The notes under the pieces: generated by a model
The model's input: only the letters and a program-made list of their open reading frames with translations
Databases searched by the model: none
What the model was told of the DNA's origin: nothing
Shown here: piece by piece, positions 1 to 13,559 of the stretch
Position numbering within the stretch: the first letter of the stretch is position 1
How the letters are laid out: each line of letters starts with the position of its first letter
Position numbers and translations under genes: made by a program
From: Bryoerythrophyllum caledonicum
Lineage: Eukaryota; Streptophyta; Bryopsida; Pottiales; Pottiaceae
DNA: 64,000 bases
Reading direction: 5' to 3'
Assembly (NCBI GenBank): GCA_963971425.1
Contig: OZ020521.1
Span: forward strand, 10,557,519-10,621,518

Positions 1-2904
1 GAAAGTAGATTTCGAGGAACCTACCCAAAGTTGATTGTACCATGGCGGCACAAAATGTCTTTAGAGGTTAAGCCATGCAACATAATTGTAATGATGATCT
101 CTACAACACAAAGAATCTACACTAGGAACTTTGAGCAAGAAGGTAAAATCCATTTTTTAATTTGAAATATGACTTATTATGATTTCCCTATAAATTTTTG
201 AAGTAAATTTTAGTGGATCCTTGTAATTGTTGGTGTGATACTCCATTCTTGTGCTCATATCATCCACCAATCACTTTCCAGCATTTTGGTAATATATTGA
301 TCCATAATCAAGTACAAAGTGATTGAATAAGGAACTAAGGAGTTAGATATAGACATATTTGTAGGAGACCATATGTTCCACATGGAAATAGTATATTTGC
401 CTTACAGTAGCCAAAAAACATGTTCAAATCAAGAAAGTTGAATGCTTAACGTGTGCAACAATAGCATTCAACTCTTTGTAGAATCATTTAGACCCTTTGT
501 TTTTATGTGAAAGAAAATTTAAATTTTAAAAACTAATTTTCCAATAACTTCAATTAACTAGTTTTTTTTTAGTTTATCATGTTAAGTGCATATGGAATGA
601 AGTATCCATGAGTCTAATATAGTCAAATATTTCTAAGTTGAAATTTCAAACAATAGAGAAAAGGGCCTTTTTCTATTAGAGTTTATTACACATGTTTTTA
701 CCATGTTGTATAATTTTTTCATTTTTAGTGTGTTAGAAGTGGAGTAGAAATTTGCTTCATATCATCAAACATTATGTTGGCTTAATAGCTCTTTCAATAC
801 TACGTAGTGAAAATTATCAATTAATGTGATGTTCAATTACCCATCTTTTCTAGAGTGAAATTTTTTCGCTTTTATTTTGAAAATAAAAATGTGGTAAGCC
901 CACATTTAAATACTTTTCAAATTGCATGGTGATTTTTTAGCGATAAAATCTATTGCTTCACAATTTTACATATTTGAACCCATTGAGAAGGAGTCAAAGG
1001 AAAGTACTTGATGTGATCTAGCAAGAATGAGAAGGGTGGTCACATGTAAAAGCATGTAAGGAGTCTTTTCCAAAAGAAAGCCTATCTTGATCCGTGTCCA
1101 TGCTTCCACAGTGTCAGCTTCCTCTACGGTCCTTTTCGTAGAAGAGCTGGCTATTTGTAGAGGGAGCTGACTGATTTGTAGACAAAACTGACTGATTTGT
1201 AAAGGGAGCTCAAGGATTTGTAGAGGGAGTTGATTGATTTGTAGAAGGAATTGATTGTTGTACCAAATGCTAATGTAAGAGGAGCTGCCTGTACTTGCTT
1301 TTATCCCGTGACTTTGAGTACATTTTGGCAGTGGCAATGCAACGCATCTTACAGGTTCTAAGCCCATCGCAAACTCATATCATTTTTTAATAACATATCA
1401 AAATATATCAAGCTGAAAATTAGGACGCTAAGTAAAAGTGATAGTGATGTTGGTGGCAATGAAAAGTTGTATGACTTGTAGAAATAAAACATGTGCTTCA
1501 ACTTGTGATTAACTACTTAGTCTATAAGTATAGTTGAACATTTTCCAATTGAAATTTCAAACAACAAAAGTTACAAACACTTTTATTCACATAATTGATC
1601 ATAGATACTCTCACCATATAAAACATGTTTGTTGCCAAACTATCATGTGAAACAACTCAATCTTCATTTGTATAACAAATATTCTACTAGAATTACAGCA
1701 AAGACATATCAAGTTCGTCTTGTGGTGTCTTTTGCACTAACCGTATGTTGTCCTTGATTGGAACGTCGTTTCCCTTAGACATTTCCACAAGGACCTCTCA
1801 AACAGGTACAAGAGCTTTAGATTGGGCTTGACTAGAGTGCAAGAAGAAGCCGAGCTTCTTGCGGAGGAGATTCTGGATGCTATCTTTGTTGATCTGGAAG
1901 CGGAGGATAACCCTCCATTGAACCAAGACAAGCTTGCCATGCCTGACTCGTTGCATTCGACCTTTGATCTCTGCAAGCAAGTATAATTTTGGCTTGGGTA
2001 TCCTCCGAACCGTGGCGCTCTTTGACTCCTTGCTTTGACGTGTTCTTCCCCCTCTCTGATAGGACAGATGTGCCCTTGGATGGCAAGGCCTCTTTCCTTC
2101 CCCCCTCTCCTCAAGAGTTGGCCTTCTATGTAAGGCCCTCTGCTTCCTCATTCCATGACACTCTCTTGTCGCAAGAAATCAATTCTTTGCTCCAAGTTGT
2201 CTATCATTGTACGGCTTTGATTCCTTTCCTCAAACTTAGGGAGGAGATTTCTTCTTTTGATCATTTACTCTTAGCTCGTTTCCTTGTGAACCGAATTGAC
2301 ATTTCTTTGTCTTTTGGGCCCTTAGCGGCCTCCTCATGGGGGTGTTTCCTTAGAGGGTTTCTTGTTGATTGTCTGGTCTCTTTGGTTGGTTTGTCTTGTT
2401 TCTCTCTTCCCTCTAGTTGCTTTTCCGGGCTCTTGCCTTGGATTGCACTTGCTTCCAAGGCCCAGTTTTGATTTTTCTTTCTAGCTTTGTGCCTTGTTAC
2501 AATTCTTGGTTATTGTTAATTCATCCCAAATCGGATCTTTTCAGCAAAGACATCTAAAGGGTTGAAATTAGATAAATTGGGGAGCCTTTTGTGTCGTTTC
2601 AAGTTACTTCACTAAAAGAAATGTTGCAATAGATATTTTTTATTATTAACGTGAGTGTGTTTGTATTATGATTGCTACACAACATAGTATTTGTAATATG
2701 TAGTCAACTCCCTCTACAACAGCCATGTTTATTTTTCCCACTATGAAGAGCAATTTTTATAATGAAATGGTTTTGACATGGGAATGTGCAGTGTGAGGAA
2801 GGCAAGCCGACTACTATGATTGAATTGGTTGTCAAAATAGGTGCTCTTGTAAAGGGAGTTGATAGTATATCAAGCTTTAAATTTAAAATAAAAATTATGA
2901 CTCA
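1..2904. other. AT-rich intergenic stretch, no gene recognised
   Basis: Apart from the 21-bp minisatellite I see no gene. A less AT-rich block at about 1.74-2.46 kb has frames open on both strands (up to 160 codons), but they match nothing I know and show no splice or start context. It may be an old transposon fragment. Confidence 0.5.
1148..1262. repeat. 21-bp minisatellite, about five units
   Basis: The unit resembles TGATTTGTAGAGGGAGCTGAC. Because 21 is divisible by three, the minus-strand frame reads as LPLQISQ-type heptads, but nothing else there looks like a gene. Confidence 0.7.
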
Positions 2905-3825
2905 ATAACCCCTAAATTACCAAGAGATCCCTTGGGGGACTTTTGAAGGTTTGGACAGGTTCGTACAGTGTCAATTTATTACATTATTTTTTAAAAATAT
3001 TTACTCTAGATGGACATTGCTCAAAGCTTAGTGTGAGTCCAATTTTTTCCTCAATTCAACATTTAATGAAAAAGTTATAGGGTTTTGAAGTTCAAATGGA
3101 GAAAAGGGGCAGGTTGAGCAACTCCAAAAACGTTTACTAGGACACCCTGTTGAATGTGAGATTTTCAATAGTAACAAAAAATGTGATTTCCTTTCATATT
3201 GTCAAAAAAAATCTCTTATCTTCAGTGAAAAATGGCATACTAACCCAAGTCAAACATCTTCACACATTGTCACACATTGTCGGGCAAGGTACCAAAAAAA
3301 TCTTCTTCCTTTCCACATAAAACTAAAAGATCTTCATATTTTATTTTTATTCTTTTCACGGCATTATGTGGTGTAAGCCTTTTCATTGACCATTCCGATT
3401 CTCATTCCAAAACATATTAAGCTCACAAAAAAATAAAAAGTGAATTGGCAATTTTCAAACCTCCACTCCTTGCACAATTTTTTTGAATATCCTACACCCT
3501 TTCTTAAACTCAAGAAATTGGTATACAAGGAACAAATATCATACTTAACATGGTGGTAAATGACCTTCTGTAGTGCAAAAATTGGACATCTAGTGAAGTC
3601 AAAGTTTGCTGATCCACAAAACGCAAGGAAGAAAATGATCCCTTTTTTGTACTTCAAACACCATAATCTTTCAATCCGTGCTGTCAAAATTTATGAATTT
3701 ATGTGAGTATGTTACTTAATAAGTCTTAATTGAGATCTTACAATTAAAACTAGAAATACAAGTTTTGATTTTCTTCCTTACTTATGCAGTGAAACGAGCA
3801 ATTTTGAAGTGTTTTTGGTTTGAAA
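2905..3825 (+). mobile_element. TTAA-type non-autonomous element, degraded copy
   Basis: The left end ATAACCCCTAAATTACCAAG is followed by GATCCCTTGGGGGAC and AGGTTTGGACAGGTTC, as in the intron copies. The right part decays near 3.8 kb (GAAGTGTTTTTGGTTTGAAA) without an intact terminus. Confidence 0.55.
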
Positions 3826-4375
3826 ATCCACAATTTTCACTACTAATATACGGAAATTTTAAACACTGTAATCTATTCCATCTGCTGTTGGATGTTGTGC
3901 AAATTTTTTCCAAAGTTTAGGTCATGGGTTAAGTTCAATCTTGTAAGGTTAGATATTAATAATAGGCATTGTATTTCCATCAAATCCGGTTCTAAGAAAA
4001 AAAATTAGCAAAATTCTTGGTTTTCGATAAACAGGTCCTGGACGGTAAAGGGTTAACTGAAATTCTCTTTTCAGAGTTCATTGGACTTTTTACGCCTTCC
4101 AAAAATAGATCAAGACTAACTTTAAAACAAATTATATGAAGGTGGTTATTATTAGATTTGGTCGAAAGCAAATAATTGTAGCATGAAAGAACTTTCAAAC
4201 TTGTGGCATAAGTCAGGCCTCTTGTTTTTGGCGACCTACAGCCAAATAATGAAATAAAATATTACGTGACGAATTGGTCTTCAGAAGAAATCTGTGGAAA
4301 TTTAAAAATGAAGCCAAAATGTCTGGATGGTGAACAACATAGGAGCCTGATGGCGAAGGTATGGGGGAAGGTGGG
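3826..4375. other. AT-rich stretch without recognisable features
   Basis: I see no gene or structured repeat before the GC-richer block at 4.4 kb. Confidence 0.5.
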
Positions 4376-4660
4376 GCCAAGTGGGAACGATTTGCTTTAG
4401 TGGGACCTGTCGCCTCGCGCGCCAATTTATGGATCTTGTATTCCCTTCTGCGGCAGAGCGCGCTTGTAGTGTCTTGGCGCTCGCCCATGTTTATTTCTCT
4501 TCATTTGGAGAATCGCCACGACACGCGCTGAAATCATAGCATTTATCGCCATCCCTTGTTGTCGCCGCCTTGGCACTCTCGCTAGAGAGCACTGTCCGCC
4601 AACAACCTCCTTGCCTGACCTCTCTATCTCTTCACTACGAGGTTAGTTGAGCAACTTTTG
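4376..4660 (+). promoter_or_regulatory. GC-richer block upstream of the hAT-like gene, possible promoter
   Basis: This stretch is clearly richer in G+C and CpG (CGCGCGCC, GAGCGCGC, GCGCTCGCCC) than the flanking AT-rich DNA. It ends in a CT-rich tract (CTCTCTATCTCTTCACTACG) typical of plant transcription-start regions. The link to the gene beginning near 4.97 kb is inferred from position only. Confidence 0.3.
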
Positions 4661-4970
4661 CCTAGGTTTTCTAGAATTTCTTCTTGGTGGTTGTGTCTCT
4701 GTTGCACTTTGTGCCACCTTGATGGGCCTAGGAAACTCAGCAGATCTCAACATCTCAACAACTTGAATTGCATTTGTGACTTCTGGGAATCCCAAGGGTG
4801 AGGGTTTGTTTTTTGATTATGACGTCCTTCATGTTACGTATTCCGCCAACGTTGTTGCATGGAGCTCTGGGGAGGCGGTGGCGGCTGTTGATGAGGTACC
4901 TCAGTTTTGAAACTCCCCTCTGTAGACCCTGATTTAAAGTCCTTTGTGATGTCTGAGGACTTGAATGATA

Positions 4971-7900
4971 ATGTTGTCTTCATGATACTGCTAAGCACAT
5001 TGTCGATCTAGTTGTTTGTGGGAGTGGAAAATCCTCTGGTGCTGTCAGTGAGGAATTCTTCGGTGGGTTGTTGGTGCGAGGCTCGCGCGGGGTGTTCTTT
5101 CGGCGCATCATAACGTCTTCACCATCAAAGGTTGTGGCGGAGGCTTTAGGCGCCCTCACAGATGCATCAGACCACATTTCGGAAGGTTGTTGTCCGTCAC
5201 GAGAGTTACTAAATGTTGTAGCAGCGTTGGGCGCTGGACGAAGCTCTGTTGTTGAAGCTCCAGATCGCGGAGACGGCACTGCAGAGACTTCAGGTGCCGT
5301 AGAAAGTCGTGAAGAGAAAACTTGTGATGGCCTCTGCATCAATCTAGAGAAATCAGGCGGCGATGGTGGTGTTGCAGGCGGGTCATTGCTAGATCATCAC
5401 GGTGGTCATCCCAATGGAGGTGCAAGTGCTGCAGGCGCCGCTTTGCGCTTCAGGCGATTTAGCCGTGGCAACAGTAAGTCAAAACAATGATGTAGGTCAT
5501 GAAATGCAATTGCTTTCATTTGTTGTCTTCATTCTCATTGTTGTCGTTCTCTGCTTACAGATCTGGGCTCTGGTGCTGGTGTTGTGATCCTTGCCGACAA
5601 GGAAGAGGGACGATCTCTTTTTGGTGCAAGACTAATGAGCGTTGCTTTAGAAGGAGGACATTTGAGTGGCACCCATACGCTCAGCAATGATGGTGGAGGT
5701 ATGTACGCCAGTTTGGATCCTTCAACTGCTACTGCTGAACGTCTTCTTCGTAGGGAGAATCGTCGAATTCAGAGGAGGACTTTGAAGGAGGCCGTGGACA
5801 GTAGACGGACTTTGCGGGAAGCCGAAGAAGGTGCGAGGACAGCAGCCAAGGCAGCCATGACACTCAACATGTATTTCCAATCGTCCAGAAATACATTCAG
5901 TGACAGTCCGCTTCCGTGGAGTGCCTCGACATCGACACCCATTGCAGACGCCTCTACCTCTGCTTTAGCCGAAGACACAATCGGTCTTTCTGTCACCCCG
6001 CCCCGGAGCAATCCTGTTGTCCGTCTGCTTGCACTCCTGTCTCATGACAAGGGAAAACGGACGGCAGTCACGGCGCCTGCGACTGCGGAAGTGAAGAGGA
6101 AGAAGGCCGCGCCGGACTCAAAAGGTTCAACGTCTGAGCGCCCCATTCCCTCCATGTATGTTTTTTTTTCATTGCTAGCTTGGAGTCTTCTATGTGTACG
6201 TAATGGAGTCTTGTATGTGTCGGGTGGGAGTGTCGTATATGCTGGCTGGGAGTCATGCTTGAGTCGGGTTGAGTGGGAGTTGTGTCTGAGATTAACAGTA
6301 ATATTGTTTGGAGTGGGAGTCGAATTGAATTTTGGTTTTTTTTTTTAAATGTCGATGCGATGATCTGAACTCGTGTCGTTTGAACATGGTTGGCGACTTA
6401 GCATTTCTAGGATAAGTTGGTGTCAATCTCGTGTAGAGATACGGGACATGCATGGATGAGTTTGCAGCTTGAGGTTGGGCCATTTTCGTTCCATACTGGA
6501 TATGCATGGACATGCATGAAAATGAGAACTCGCAGTCTGAGGTTGTGCCATTTTCGTTTTTGGTTTCCTCAGAGTGGTCATGGTATTATTGGTATCATGT
6601 CAATTTGTCGATGATGTGATCGATCGGTTGGCGGCTTACTGCAAGCTACAAGTTGGTTAAGTTGTCTGGAGTTGGAAGAGACAATGTGGAGGTCACAGTT
6701 GGGAGAAGCTGTGGTTTTGGTTTTCTTGGAGTTCTCACCAACGTGTTTCTACACCGGCAGTACGAGTCCTTTTTATCCTGTCAATGCAATGATCCAAAGT
6801 TGTGTCGGGTTTTAAGAAGGTCGGTTGGCAGCGTATATTGGCTTCTAGGGTTAAATTGTTGTAGTCAAAGATACAAGTCACTTGAAAGTGTGGTTTATAT
6901 CCTCGTTGAAGCAGCTGACCGAGAAAGTGAGTGTTTTTTTGGTTGTTGACGGTGGGGACGGCTGAGTGTCGCGGTAACATGATGGAGGGCACCACGTGGT
7001 GGGACATGAGTCTTTGGATGGGTCTGTTGTTTGGGTTGGCCTGGGTTACGAGCACAGTGGGTGGTGGGGGACTATATGATAGTGGTCAGCATCCAAAGCA
7101 ACGATCGATAAAATCGGAGCTTCATGTTGTTACCAAAAGCACCAAAGGAGTGAAGGAATAATCGAGACTGGGAGGGAGGAATCGGGTGGTCTCCAAAAAA
7201 TCCTTGCTTGACCTGCACAACAGCAATCCCTATCACAGGCTTCTTCTGCAGTGATATGTGGGAGTTGAATTGAATTTTGGTTTTTTTTTAATTTAAAATT
7301 CTTTTTCCATTATTTTTCCCTTTCTCAAAACATCAGCCTAATTAGAGACTGTCAATTTGGACCTGCATTTGCAAAAGAGAACTTCAATTTTTAACTTGTT
7401 CTAAATATCAATTTTGATTCATTCTCTGTTGGATTGCAGGGCCTCTCTGACGATAAGCTTCAAGAGTCTTTAGACCCCGACTTTGATATCTCCCCCAACA
7501 GCCAAGCAAAAGACCCGGCAATATGATAGAAACCGTCGCTACCATTGTGAGTGGGCAGCGCGGTTTCCATGGGCAGAAGGGGTTATGCAAAATGGCTACA
7601 ACTTTGTGGAGTGCATCATGTGCACTCAAATTGAGGGTCGGTCCAAGCTGATGGCGGCAAAGCCTAACATACTTTTTAAGCATGAGGGTAACCGCAAGGT
7701 ACCTTCACATATCCTTGTGGTACTTCACTATAATTCTTGGAAAACAACTTCAATATGCTTGTTGTTTGTGTGCAGGCTTAAAAAGATGATCTGGCCAAGG
7801 GGCTGAAGAAGGGAGACAACTTCCTTGCAAAGAATTGTTGCCATTAGAAAAACGTTGCCATGTTTGCAAAGAAACCTCTTGAGTCAATCTTACAAGAAGT

Positions 7901-9913
7901 GAACAACATCAATGGATCCACTCGGAAGAAGAAAAAAATTCCGATTTGCAACCCCCCTGCAAGTTCTTCAGAAGGGCAGGCCCATGCAAGACTTTCAAGA
8001 CATGGAGGCTTTATTCAATTACTTGGAGTTCCCTGAAATCCCGCAGATGCATTGGACCCACTATTCGGGCTGGAACATGGCAGCGTCTATGTTTGATGTG
8101 GTATGTTTGTTGGTGTCAGCTTTTGACAATCAATAATGAATGAATTTTTTTGGAGAAAATAGCTTATTTTGTCTTTGACTTTGGGATTTTTAGTTGGGCT
8201 CACGACAATAATTTGCAAGTCTTTCAGTTTAGGTCTTTGAGTTGCGCTGCCATGAATGTAATTTGCAATAGTTTGCTTTTGTGGACACAAAGGCTCTACA
8301 TGTTCTCTAATGTGTTGTCAATGTGTTTGGAGCTACAACACATCAAGGACAAGGTTAGCGCTGTTAACTTCGTCGCCCTTAGTTGCGATGAAGTTACTGC
8401 AAATGATACCACCTCATGGATGTCAATTCATGCATATGTGATGCCCTTGTTTGCCCTTGTTGTCGAAAGTCCACAAAGTTGTGGATGGAACGAGGGCAGA
8501 TGACCTTCTTGTTGTCCTTGTTAGCGTCCTTAAGGAGTTTGGAGGCTTGAACACCTTAAAGATTCAACGCAAGTTGGTTAGTTTTGGAGCGAATGGAGCA
8601 GCGGTGATGCAAGGGAAGGTTACCGGAGTCTCTACACAACTTTGCGAAGCTCATGCGCCTTTTGCACAAGCAGTGCATTGTTTTGCTCACATGTGTAACT
8701 TGGCTTTCAAGAGCCTCAGCCAACTGAAGGTGATGGAAGCCATTGAGAGAGTCCTTGCATCCACGTACTTGTACATCAGCAAGAGCCCGAGGAGAATTCA
8801 AGACTTCAAGGAACTCGCGGAGACAATGGAGTGTAAAGGTTTGAAGCTCTTGCGCAATATATCCGTGAGGTGGATTAGTTTGCTAGACCCTCTTCGCCGG
8901 TTGGTCTCATAGTATAGGTTGATTTTAACCAAAATGTACCAATCGAAGGCTTCAGAGGCAGTTGCTCAGATGCTTATCTCATCATTCTCTCTCTTTATCT
9001 ATTAGCAATATTGTGGTTGAGTGCATTTCAAATTCAAATTCAGTTGTACTAATTTTGTGTGTTCTCATGTGTATTTTTTAGGCTTGTTTCGATGAAATGG
9101 TTGATCCTAGTGTCGTTTTGGGCATGGTTGCTTTAATTCCGTTGGTGGAGACCATTGATGTTCTCATTAACTTTGCCCAGAAATAGAACGTCTTCATATA
9201 TGACTTCGTAGTTGCGCTTGGCACATGTGAGCTGTAGCTGTTCAAGATGTTCACTAGATTCATTGAACTCACTTGATCTTGTACATGTTTGTTGGCTGTA
9301 GAGGCAGCAGTGCATCTCACTGAACAGCTGCAACATCGATTCCCGTCTATAGATATGCATAATGCCCTTGGCATAGTGTATCCGCACTATTGGGCGGCGC
9401 TAGATTGTTTGGACACGTTTCCACATCTCGAGATTGTAAAGCGTTTTTTCTGCGAGACCAAGGAAATCAAAAGTGATGGGACAGTTGCTCCGAGGATTGT
9501 AGTGCCTGCACTAATAAACGGATATGATCTTGAGTCTGAGCAAAATCAATTCAAACTCTTCATGCAAAGTAACTTTCGACGTGTATGTGAGCCTCCATTT
9601 GACTTGAACCCACTTACGAAGATATGGCGGGTTGCCCAATCTAATGGGCCTCTGGTGGGCCGATTTCCCACGTATTTGAAGCTTGTTGAGGTGGCGATTG
9701 TGATGGTGTTGGGGTGAGTGGAAGACGAGCGTGTTCAGTTCCTTATCATTTTTTAAGTTCAAAGTGCGAAGTTCTCTAGATACTAACTTTGGCATTGTCG
9801 TTGGGATGTACTCCCAGAATTTGTTTGATGTAGAGACTTTCCCATACGGAAAGGCTTATGATCATTGGTACAATAGCCCGGACGGCTCCAGACGTTATGG
9901 CGGCGAGAAATAG
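4971..9913 (+). pseudogene. hAT-like transposase gene (BED-type finger, DUF4371/RNase-H-like core), multi-exon, broken
   Basis: Exons that can be read: A (open from about 4971) to 5473; B 5561-6155; C 7440-7698; D 7776-8100; core pieces from about 8340 to 8912; and 9082-9913. Phases agree for A-B-C-D. A and B encode an Ala/Gly/Ser-rich, charged N-terminus (ERLLRRENRRIQRRTLKEA). C encodes a BED/TTF-like finger (HCEWAARFPWAEG, CIMCTQIEGRSK, FKHEGNRK). Later parts hold PQMHWTHYSGWNMA, FVALSCDEVTAND, VSFGANGAAVMQG, CFAHMCNLAFKSL, KGLKLLRNISVRWISLLDPL, ALGIVYPHYWAALD and a C-terminal hAT-like stretch (KVRSSLDTNFGIVVGMYSQN). Defects include in-frame stops at 7471 (TAG), at the start of exon D (TAA), at 9184 and at later positions. 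There are also frameshifts near 7940, 8460 and 9715. I found no terminal inverted repeats or target duplication. It is either a decayed transposon or a dead domesticated copy. Confidence 0.75.
6156..7439 (+). other. Intron of the hAT-like gene with internal repeats
   Basis: The donor GTATGT at 6156 and acceptor TTGCAG at 7439 bracket about 1.3 kb. A roughly 35-bp segment (GTGGGAGTYGAATTGAATTTTGG plus a T run, given here in two parts) occurs at about 6309 and 7257. A shorter unit around GAGGTTGNGCCATTTTCGTT occurs at about 6470 and 6539. I see no other coding sequence. Confidence 0.5.
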
Positions 9914-10180
9914 GTCCTTATTGTGGATCATTATTTGTGTTCAAAACTCTTTTCCTTCAGTTTTATGTCATACGCTCTATGTGCATTGAACATTGATGTT
10001 GGTTTATATATATTATGTGAAATTTTATTTTTTGAAATTTTTACTTGATTTTTATTGTTCTCTGCTTGTGCTGCAAAGACTGGCTGATGGTAGACAATGA
10101 CTAATGGAAGGCCTCTGCACCTGCTGTAGAGTGGCTGGAAGCCTTCCATGTATGCCTTTTATCTTTTTTTTCTTTTTTTT

Positions 10181-10402
10181 CCTTCTCATTTCTCCTTCAT
10201 TGTATTTTGTGGTTGTGCACAAGATGGTGTATGGATGCTGCAAGTGCTTGGGAGGTGTTGAGGGTTTGAGTTCACTTCAAGTATGGTTTTTTTTCCTCAT
10301 TTCTCCATCACTGTAATTTGATAGAGGTGCACAAACTTGTCTATGTATGTTGTAGCCCTTTGGGAGGGGCTGATGGTTTTAGTTCACTACATGTACGTTT
10401 TT
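10181..10402. repeat. Imperfect ~110-bp tandem duplication
   Basis: Two units share TCATTTCTCC, GTGCACAA, GTATGKATGYTG, TTGGGAGG, TTYAGTTCACT and a terminal T run. Confidence 0.55.
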
Positions 10403-13400
10403 CTTTTATTTGGGCCACCTTTTAAATGGGTGTGGAGGTGGGGTGCTAGACTAGCATGAGTACTGCGGTTGCATGATTGTGATTTTGGGAGGATTCAAAA
10501 GCCTTTCTATACGCCACTTTAAAGCCAAATTGATTTGTTCATGGTTTTTCTTCCTTCATAGCCACTTGGCCTTCTTTTCCCAATTGAATCGCCTCTTCAG
10601 AGATCACAAAGTCGTTGCAAGAGCCAATTTGCGCCATGCTTGTATTTATGAATAGCCAAATGGATATTTCTAATTTTCTAAAAAATCGCCATTACATTCA
10701 TTCCCATTTTCTCAGAAGGGGCCAATTTGCCTTTCTTTTTTCCCTTTCAGAGCCAAATGTTTTTCCCTTCATTAGACCAGCGGATGCCAAAACTGCTACA
10801 GCCCTAAACCTGTCGCAGCCATTATGGCATTCATGTCTAAACGAAAACAATAGGCCTGGCATAAGTACATGAAGATGGTTTTCGGGCAGTTAAACATTTC
10901 CCCAGCTTGAGGGATGGCTTGTATCCATAGCAAGATACCATGTACAGCTGGGGCTTTATTATTTAGTTTCATGGTTCTAGATGAATGTAAGTTCTCACAT
11001 TGAATGAATCATTCCAAAAATTGAAGATGGAGAAGATTGATATCAAAGCTCTCCCCTGATCCTTACAATACTTCATAATGTAGGGTATGACAAAATTGTG
11101 ACAGGATTCTACCCAGTCACTCTCTGGAGTCTCAACTAGGTCTGCAAAATAGTTTTTAATTTTTTTTATAACTGCCCTTAAAAGTTAAAGGCTACGGGTT
11201 AGCATGGCTAGAACTCTCAGTTTGATCAAATTATACTACTAGAATCGTAATCTACGTAGTGAACCATGCAGCGATCAACCACACAGTCAACGTGCACTGA
11301 ACTACAGAAACGTTGTAGTCAACTGCGCAGTCAACAGTGGAGTGAATCATGTTACTTTTTATTTAACATAGTTTGTAATATAAAAACTACATTAAAATGG
11401 TAGGACTTATGCGTTGCAAAGCAAGCTCCAATTGATAGTTGCACATAAAATCATGGGTAACAACAAGTCTATTTTATAGAGGGAGGCTCTCCACCAATCC
11501 CAAGTAGGAGCAGCTTTATTATACATTTTGGATGACAAAAAAAATAGGTGGCCAAACTCATTGGCATATCTCCATGGAGTAAGTAGAATTTTCTTTTTCT
11601 TTTTCTTTGTGAAAGACCTACATTTGATTAACAAGTAGAAATAGGTGATGAAAAATACACAAAAACTACCCAATCAGGGGCCCAATTTTAGGAGAGAATC
11701 TTTTGTGTTACACTAATACACATGAAATCAAATTTTGGGAGATATGTAGTGTCACTAAATATGATGTGTAATGTAACCTACTCACGAAATGCCATATTTG
11801 GTGAAAAAATGTTGCATTACCTTTGATTTAGATCAGTAAGACCAAGGGAGAATGTAAGCACATGAATTGGGGTAATTTTAACCTGTAAAGGACTAAGTAT
11901 TTGTTTGGGGACAAAAAAATCACTTTGGCCTTCAATCCATATAGTCGAAATTCATTAAAAAAATTACCACATCATCTCATGTAAGTTTAGAAAAAGATCA
12001 TAAGGTTACATCCTCAGAAATTTATCTTGGCATGTTTTAATTTATGGAGTAGAGATTCCTCTAGAATGCATTTCAGACCTATGCTTGGATTCCCATGTCA
12101 AAAGAGAGCGAGTACAATTGATTTTCAGAGCCTCTAATAGCAACATGAGTCTAGGATGAAATGATGAAATTATTTGTTGGCCGTGCTTGTGTTGATTTCA
12201 TGGCTTCATAGTGACATGCAACTGTACTTTTCTGGAGGACCAACATGCAAATGGTGCCCTTTAGAGCAATTGAGAACTATTTGTTCATCATTAGATGGGG
12301 GCCTCCGATGACTTTACTCCAAATTTGGTTGGTCCTTTTCAAACACAGAATTTTGGCAGCAAGGTACACATGTGGACAAAGTCCAGAAAGAGATGCCTTG
12401 TATGAGGTATAGATTTGAGTTTATGGCTGGAGATAATTATGCCTAAGTAGTCTGTAATTATACCATCCTCTTCTCCAAGTTTGTGTAAGGTTGGATGACC
12501 CATAACCACCACGAACCCCATAATGGACAAGGTAAAGTGGACTAAAACCACCACAGACCCACCCCATTTCCGAAATTTTAGGAAGTCATATCTCATTGGG
12601 TGTCAGTTCATGATTGGTTCAAAGCTGCCGGTTTTTAGTCAATGCAGAAGTGGTTTTTAGTACAACTTAGTGTGGAAATAGAGAGTTGGGTAAATCGAGG
12701 AATGGGTCACGGCTTACTATCACTTTGAAAATTTGTAGCAATTTCAATATGAAGAAATAAATGGTCACGACAATTGCAATTACCACGTATACAAACCCTA
12801 TAAATAGGTCAGCAAGCTTAAGTTGGTGGTTATAGGTCATCCAACCTTAATCTTATCCAAGTAAGAGAGACTACAACTTTAACCCCAAAAAGACCAAGTA
12901 TCCCTTCAGGGGACAAATAAGTTTCAGGATTCGGACAGCAAACTCGGAGAAGAACAGGGCCAAAGCTACGACCAATTTCGACTCCAAGTGGGGCTGCAAC
13001 AAGGCTTTGTGTTTGAGGCAGGGAAATCAGGTTAGGTGGGTTATCGAGTTTCATTAGGTTCCTGGTTCTTTGGCTTTGCACTGCCGGTCTTGGCGTGCAT
13101 CCTCTTGTTTTGCTGGTTCCATTGGTTTCTTTTTGCAATTCAAACTTCGTTTTGTTTTTGTGCCAAAAATATTAAAAAAAACAAGTAATATGGAAATTTT
13201 ATTGAGAATATGAATTTTGATTAGCTTCACGGAGGTTATTTTATTTCATTTCATGGATTTAAAGGGAAACATTATGGCACTTTAAATATCAAAAGATGGA
13301 CTTTCGGGCAATTGGATAGGGTACTACACAAGTTCAATAGTACTACTGTAGAGGTGAATAGTGCGACTTTTTTGAGGCGGCACTGGTGAGAGAAACTTCT

Positions 13401-13559
13401 CGGCAACCCTCATTGATTTTACTTAAAAGTGCATAGTATTTTGGGATTCTTTTTTTCAACAATTAATTTTTTCTTGAAGAAAAGAAAGGATGATACTTTC
13501 ATCTGATGTTTACATATAGATCCAACAATTGCTTTATTTAATTGAAGAACTAATGTAGC

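Noticed and set aside
1989-2471. 160-codon plus-strand frame with hydrophobic C-terminus
   Set aside because: No known motif, an overlapping open frame on the other strand and no start or splice context. Possibly an old transposon fragment.
12830-13138. 102-codon minus-strand frame
   Set aside because: No recognisable motif, and part of it resembles a decayed TTAA-type element end (CCAAGTATCCCTTCAGGGGAC, in part).
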